Shown here in pieces: positions 61,432 to 64,000 of a stretch of 64,000 nt of DNA (its first letter is position 1; each line of letters starts with the position of its first letter). The DNA is from Dyadobacter sp. MSC1_007. GTDB taxonomy: Bacteria > Bacteroidota > Bacteroidia > Cytophagales > Spirosomataceae. Below the pieces are notes generated by a model that searched no databases, was not told the origin of the DNA, and saw only the letters and a list, made by a program, of their open reading frames with translations. Position numbers and translations under genes: made by a program. The stretch is from assembly GCF_023667495.1 (NCBI RefSeq), contig NZ_JAMOZL010000003.1, positions 62,001-126,000 of the forward strand. The letters are read 5' to 3'.

Positions 61432-62754
61432 TCATCCTTTGTCCAGCGCGTCTTTGTAAGCTTTAAGACATCGCTCACGTGCCATTTTATGGTCTACCAT
61501 TGGCTCCGGATAATCGGCGGTACCAAATTCAGGCACCCATTTCCTGATATATTCATTTTTCGGATCGAATTTTTCGGCTTGTGCAGTCGGGTTGAAAATC
61601 CTGAAATAAGGAGCGGCGTCAGTTCCTGACCCAGTCGCCCATTGCCAGCCTCCATTATTTGCCGCAAGATCGTAATCCAGCAGTTTTTCGGCAAAATATG
61701 CCTCGCCCCACCGCCAGTCGATCAGCAGGTGTTTGGCTAAAAAGCTGGCCGTCACCATTCTGACGCGGTTGTGCATGAAGCCGATCGCATTGAGCTGCCG
61801 CATTCCTGCATCCACGAGCGGGTAGCCGGTTTTTCCCTCACACCACTTTTTGAAATCGGCCTCGTCGTAGCGCCATTTGATATGGTCATAAGGCTTCCGG
61901 AAGGCTTCACCTTTACCGACATGCGGAAAATTAGCCAGGATTTGTTGATAGAATTCGCGCCAGATCAACTCGTTTAGGAACGTCTGGCTATGCTCTCGGG
62001 CTTGCCGGACCAGTTTTCGGATACTTACCGTCCCAAAACGGAGGTGAATGCCGATACGGCTGGTGCCTTCCATAGCCGGGAAATCCCGTTCCTGGTCATA
62101 TTTTTCCAGCAAAGCACTGGAAACACGGGCAGGAGGGAAATCATAAGCTACGACCTGGAATCCCATGTCGGCAAGCGAAGGAACTGACTGTCCTTTCCAT
62201 GGAAGGAAATTACCGGTGTATTTCCGCGTAGGATAGGACGACAGGTAAAAGTCATTACACTTCTCTTTCCAGGCGCGGCTGTACGGGGTAAATACCGTGT
62301 AGGTCGAGCCTTGCGACGTCAGGATTTCCTGTTTATCGAAAATGACCTGGTCTTTGCAGGTTTTGAAAACAATACCCTTCTTTTTTAATATTTGATAAAC
62401 GTCCCTGTCCCTTTCGGTGGCGTAGGGCTCGTAGTCTGTATTGGTGTAAACTTCGGCGATATCATATGTTTCAACCAGCTTTCTCCAAACTTCCAATGGA
62501 TAGCCATATTCGATCAGCATGTCAGCATCGAGGGTTTTCAGTTCGTCGCGTAGATTTTGAATGGCCTGGTAAATGAAGGTCACCCTGGCGTCTCTTTTTT
62601 CTTCAAGATCATCGAGAATATTTCGGTCAAAAATAAAAAGCGGGACTACCGGATATTCTGAACGGAGGGCGTAGTACAAGCCCGCATTGTCCTGCAACCG
62701 GAGATCGCGTCGAAACCAGAACAGTGTGATTTTTTCTTTCGTTTTCAGGCTCAT
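61432..62754 (-). CDS. phrB: Deoxyribodipyrimidine photolyase (class I)
   Basis: Light-driven DNA repair enzyme of 440 aa that splits cyclobutane pyrimidine dimers. The N-terminal antenna domain begins FWFRRDLRLQDNAGLYYAL. The FAD domain has TSRIGIHLRFGTVSIR, ELIWREFYQQIL, GYPLVDAGMRQLNAIGFMHN and RVRMVTASFLAKHLLIDWRW. The C-terminal NNGGWQWATGSGTDAAPYFR is the conserved tryptophan-chain and FAD segment. Residue pattern fits class I CPD photolyases rather than DASH cryptochromes. Confidence 0.94.
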   Translation of the reverse strand: MSLKTKEKITLFWFRRDLRLQDNAGLYYALRSEYPVVPLFIFDRNILDDLEEKRDARVTFIYQAIQNLRDELKTLDADMLIEYGYPLEVWRKLVETYDIAEVYTNTDYEPYATERDRDVYQILKKKGIVFKTCKDQVIFDKQEILTSQGSTYTVFTPYSRAWKEKCNDFYLSSYPTRKYTGNFLPWKGQSVPSLADMGFQVVAYDFPPARVSSALLEKYDQERDFPAMEGTSRIGIHLRFGTVSIRKLVRQAREHSQTFLNELIWREFYQQILANFPHVGKGEAFRKPYDHIKWRYDEADFKKWCEGKTGYPLVDAGMRQLNAIGFMHNRVRMVTASFLAKHLLIDWRWGEAYFAEKLLDYDLAANNGGWQWATGSGTDAAPYFRIFNPTAQAEKFDPKNEYIRKWVPEFGTADYPEPMVDHKMARERCLKAYKDALDKG

Positions 62755-62978
62755 GCAATGTTAATGGACTTATTGAATTTAGTTGATACTAGTTTAATAC
62801 GAAATGTATGCCTGTTTAGATTTGAAAGGAACGCTCCAGAATTGAAAATCACACGATGCATTAATATAAATACCGGACGATATTATGGGTTTTTGCATTG
62901 TATATTTACCGTCTCAGCGACTGGAATGACATACGCTGATGCTAACCGGCTGTGTTACACTTAACTTAACCTTAATTC

Positions 62979-63830
62979 ATGAAATTCAAATTCACAATCC
63001 TTTTCACCCTGATATGCCTTGCTGTATTCGGGCAGAAGAATGCTGACAAGCAGGAATGGAAGCAGCTTTTCAACGGGAAAAACCTGGATGGCTGGGATAT
63101 CAAGATCCGTGGCTACGCCCTGAATGACAACTATAAAAATACATTTCGGGTAGAAGATGGAAAGATGGTGGTCCGGTACGACCAATACGACGATTTTGCC
63201 CAAAAATATGGTCATATTTTCTACAAAGGCGATTTTTCTTACTATCGCATTTCTGTTGAATACCGTTTCGTTGGTGAGCAAGCGCCCAAAGGTGAAGGCT
63301 GGGCTTGGCGGAACAGCGGTATCATGGTGCATGGGCAACCGGCAGCGACGATGGGCAAAGACCAGGACTTTCCGGCGTCTATCGAAGTGCAGTTATTGGG
63401 TGGAAATGGTAAAACCCGCACAACCTGCAACCTCTGCACACCCGGAACTAATGTCGTAATGGACGGCAAGCTGATTACGCAGCATTGCATTAACTCAAAG
63501 TCAAAAACCTACGACGGCGACCAATGGGTGAAGGCGGAAGTGCTCGTGCTGGGCGATTCGCTGATCCAGCATTTTGCCAATGGTGAAATGGTGCTCGAAT
63601 ACAACAAACCGCAGCTTGGAGGAGGAAACGTCGGCGGACACGATCCTTCGATCATGATAGCAGGCAAGCTCCTCGATCACGGCTCGATCTCGTTGCAAAG
63701 CGAAAGCCACCCCGTTGAATTCAGGAAAGTGGAAGTATTGGACTTAAAAGGATGTATGGATCCGAAGGCGACGAACTACAAGTCGTATTATGTGAAGGCG
63801 GATAATAGTAAGTGTAGTTATAAGAAGTAA
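62979..63830 (+). CDS. DUF1080 (3-keto-disaccharide hydrolase-like) secreted protein
   Basis: Exported concanavalin-like jelly roll of 283 aa. A short signal peptide (FTILFTLICLAVFG, then Q) precedes WKQLFNGKNLDGWDIKI, the family opening. RNSGIMVHG, the acidic segment SIEVQLLGG and QHFANGEMVLEYN are conserved DUF1080 blocks. The C-terminus ends in a two-cysteine motif (GCMDPKATNYKS, then NSKCSY) often seen in secreted Bacteroidota proteins. Relatives hydrolyse 3-keto-glycosides. It converges on murA across a strong terminator. Confidence 0.9.
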   Translation: MKFKFTILFTLICLAVFGQKNADKQEWKQLFNGKNLDGWDIKIRGYALNDNYKNTFRVEDGKMVVRYDQYDDFAQKYGHIFYKGDFSYYRISVEYRFVGEQAPKGEGWAWRNSGIMVHGQPAATMGKDQDFPASIEVQLLGGNGKTRTTCNLCTPGTNVVMDGKLITQHCINSKSKTYDGDQWVKAEVLVLGDSLIQHFANGEMVLEYNKPQLGGGNVGGHDPSIMIAGKLLDHGSISLQSESHPVEFRKVEVLDLKGCMDPKATNYKSYYVKADNSKCSYKK

Positions 63831-63848
63831 AGCGGAGCCTTTTAAGCA

Positions 63849-63884
63849 AAATGTCACCCTTCGACTGCGCTCAGGGTGACATTT
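63849..63884. terminator. Bidirectional terminator / dispersed palindrome
   Basis: Perfect 12-bp stem (63849-63860 with 63873-63884) between the convergent DUF1080 and murA genes, loop of 12 bases. The loop and flanks resemble the CTTCGACTGCGCTCAGGGTG palindrome that I recall as a dispersed repeat in many genomes, so it may be a mobile repeat used as a terminator. Confidence 0.75.
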
Positions 63885-63889
63885 CGTTT

Positions 63890-64000
63890 TTACAACCGCA
63901 CGATCTCCGCACCGATTGCATTAAGGCGCGTGTCTATGTTTTGGTAACCGCGGTCGATCTGTTCGATATTATCGATGATACTTACACCTCTCGCTGACAT
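63890..64000 (-). CDS. murA: MurA C-terminus (partial)
   Basis: The last 36 codons of a gene entering from beyond the window edge. The translation SIIDNIEQIDRGYQNIDTRL, then NAIGAEIVRL and a stop, matches the C-terminal end of UDP-N-acetylglucosamine 1-carboxyvinyltransferase, which makes the first committed peptidoglycan precursor. The ATG visible at 64000 is internal; the real start is outside the window. Confidence 0.85.
   Translation of the reverse strand: MSARGVSIIDNIEQIDRGYQNIDTRLNAIGAEIVRL

Overview
The window reads as chromosomal DNA of a Bacteroidota bacterium, most likely Cytophagales (Dyadobacter- or Spirosoma-like; this placement is by overall gene style, not by alignment). Three things point there: type IX secretion (porU, porV and several cargo proteins with C-terminal YPNP sorting domains), a TonB-dependent receptor with a CarboxypepD-like N-terminal domain, and promoters of the Bacteroidota type (TTTG or TTG, 17-21 bases, TAnnTTTG). 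A bacterial geranylgeranylglyceryl-phosphate synthase homologue fits the same phylum. No rRNA, tRNA, insertion sequence, prophage or CRISPR array was seen.

Layout. 1-9.5 kb: envelope and secreted proteins of mostly unknown role (lipoproteins, a T9SS cargo protein, an S74/YadA-head protein, a YpfJ-like zinc protease lipoprotein, a quinone-oxidoreductase-like enzyme, small membrane proteins). 9.5-15.7 kb: glycosyltransferase plus acyltransferase, a LysR regulator divergent from an exported EthD-like protein, and a MacB/FtsX-type permease. 15.9-17.8 kb: an AbiEi/AbiEii-like toxin-antitoxin pair behind a clear promoter. 17.8-21.1 kb: a polytopic membrane protein, then a metallophosphoesterase lipoprotein with a partner. 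21.3-28.9 kb: the cytochrome-like PSCyt1/DUF1549/LamG/DUF1553 protein coupled to a Tat-exported DUF1501 protein, followed by a TPR lipoprotein and a pirin. 29-34.6 kb: a DUF4932-like protein and a 14-repeat FG-GAP protein secreted by T9SS. 34.7-39.6 kb: Ada, a GH43 enzyme, a 2-hydroxyacid dehydrogenase and a DUF4143 ATPase preceded by a regular array of seven 22-bp repeats. 39.8-42.8 kb: an M1 aminopeptidase and a HupE/UreJ protein. 43-49.3 kb: an IPT/beta-helix lipoprotein, its TonB-dependent receptor and an M14 carboxypeptidase. 49.4-52.4 kb: hisH-hisA-hisF-hisIE behind a histidine leader peptide and terminator. 52.4-54.4 kb: small holin-like membrane proteins and GGGP synthase. 54.5-60.1 kb: a small Thr/Ala-rich lipoprotein, a SprT-like protein, porU and porV. 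60.1-64 kb: an M16-family protein lacking its zinc motif, a photolyase, a DUF1080 protein and the 3' end of murA.

How they fit together. PorU and PorV would process and shuttle the T9SS cargo seen at 1.2 and 30.5 kb. The his genes form a self-contained late-pathway operon (glutamine amidotransfer, cyclisation, ring opening) with what looks like its own attenuator. The receptor/lipoprotein pair at 43-47.7 kb has an 11-bp tandem repeat over the promoter -33 region, in the geometry used by PhoB/PhoP-type regulators. The most unusual non-coding structure is the 22-bp array at 39.61-39.75 kb; the his leader is the best-supported regulatory finding.
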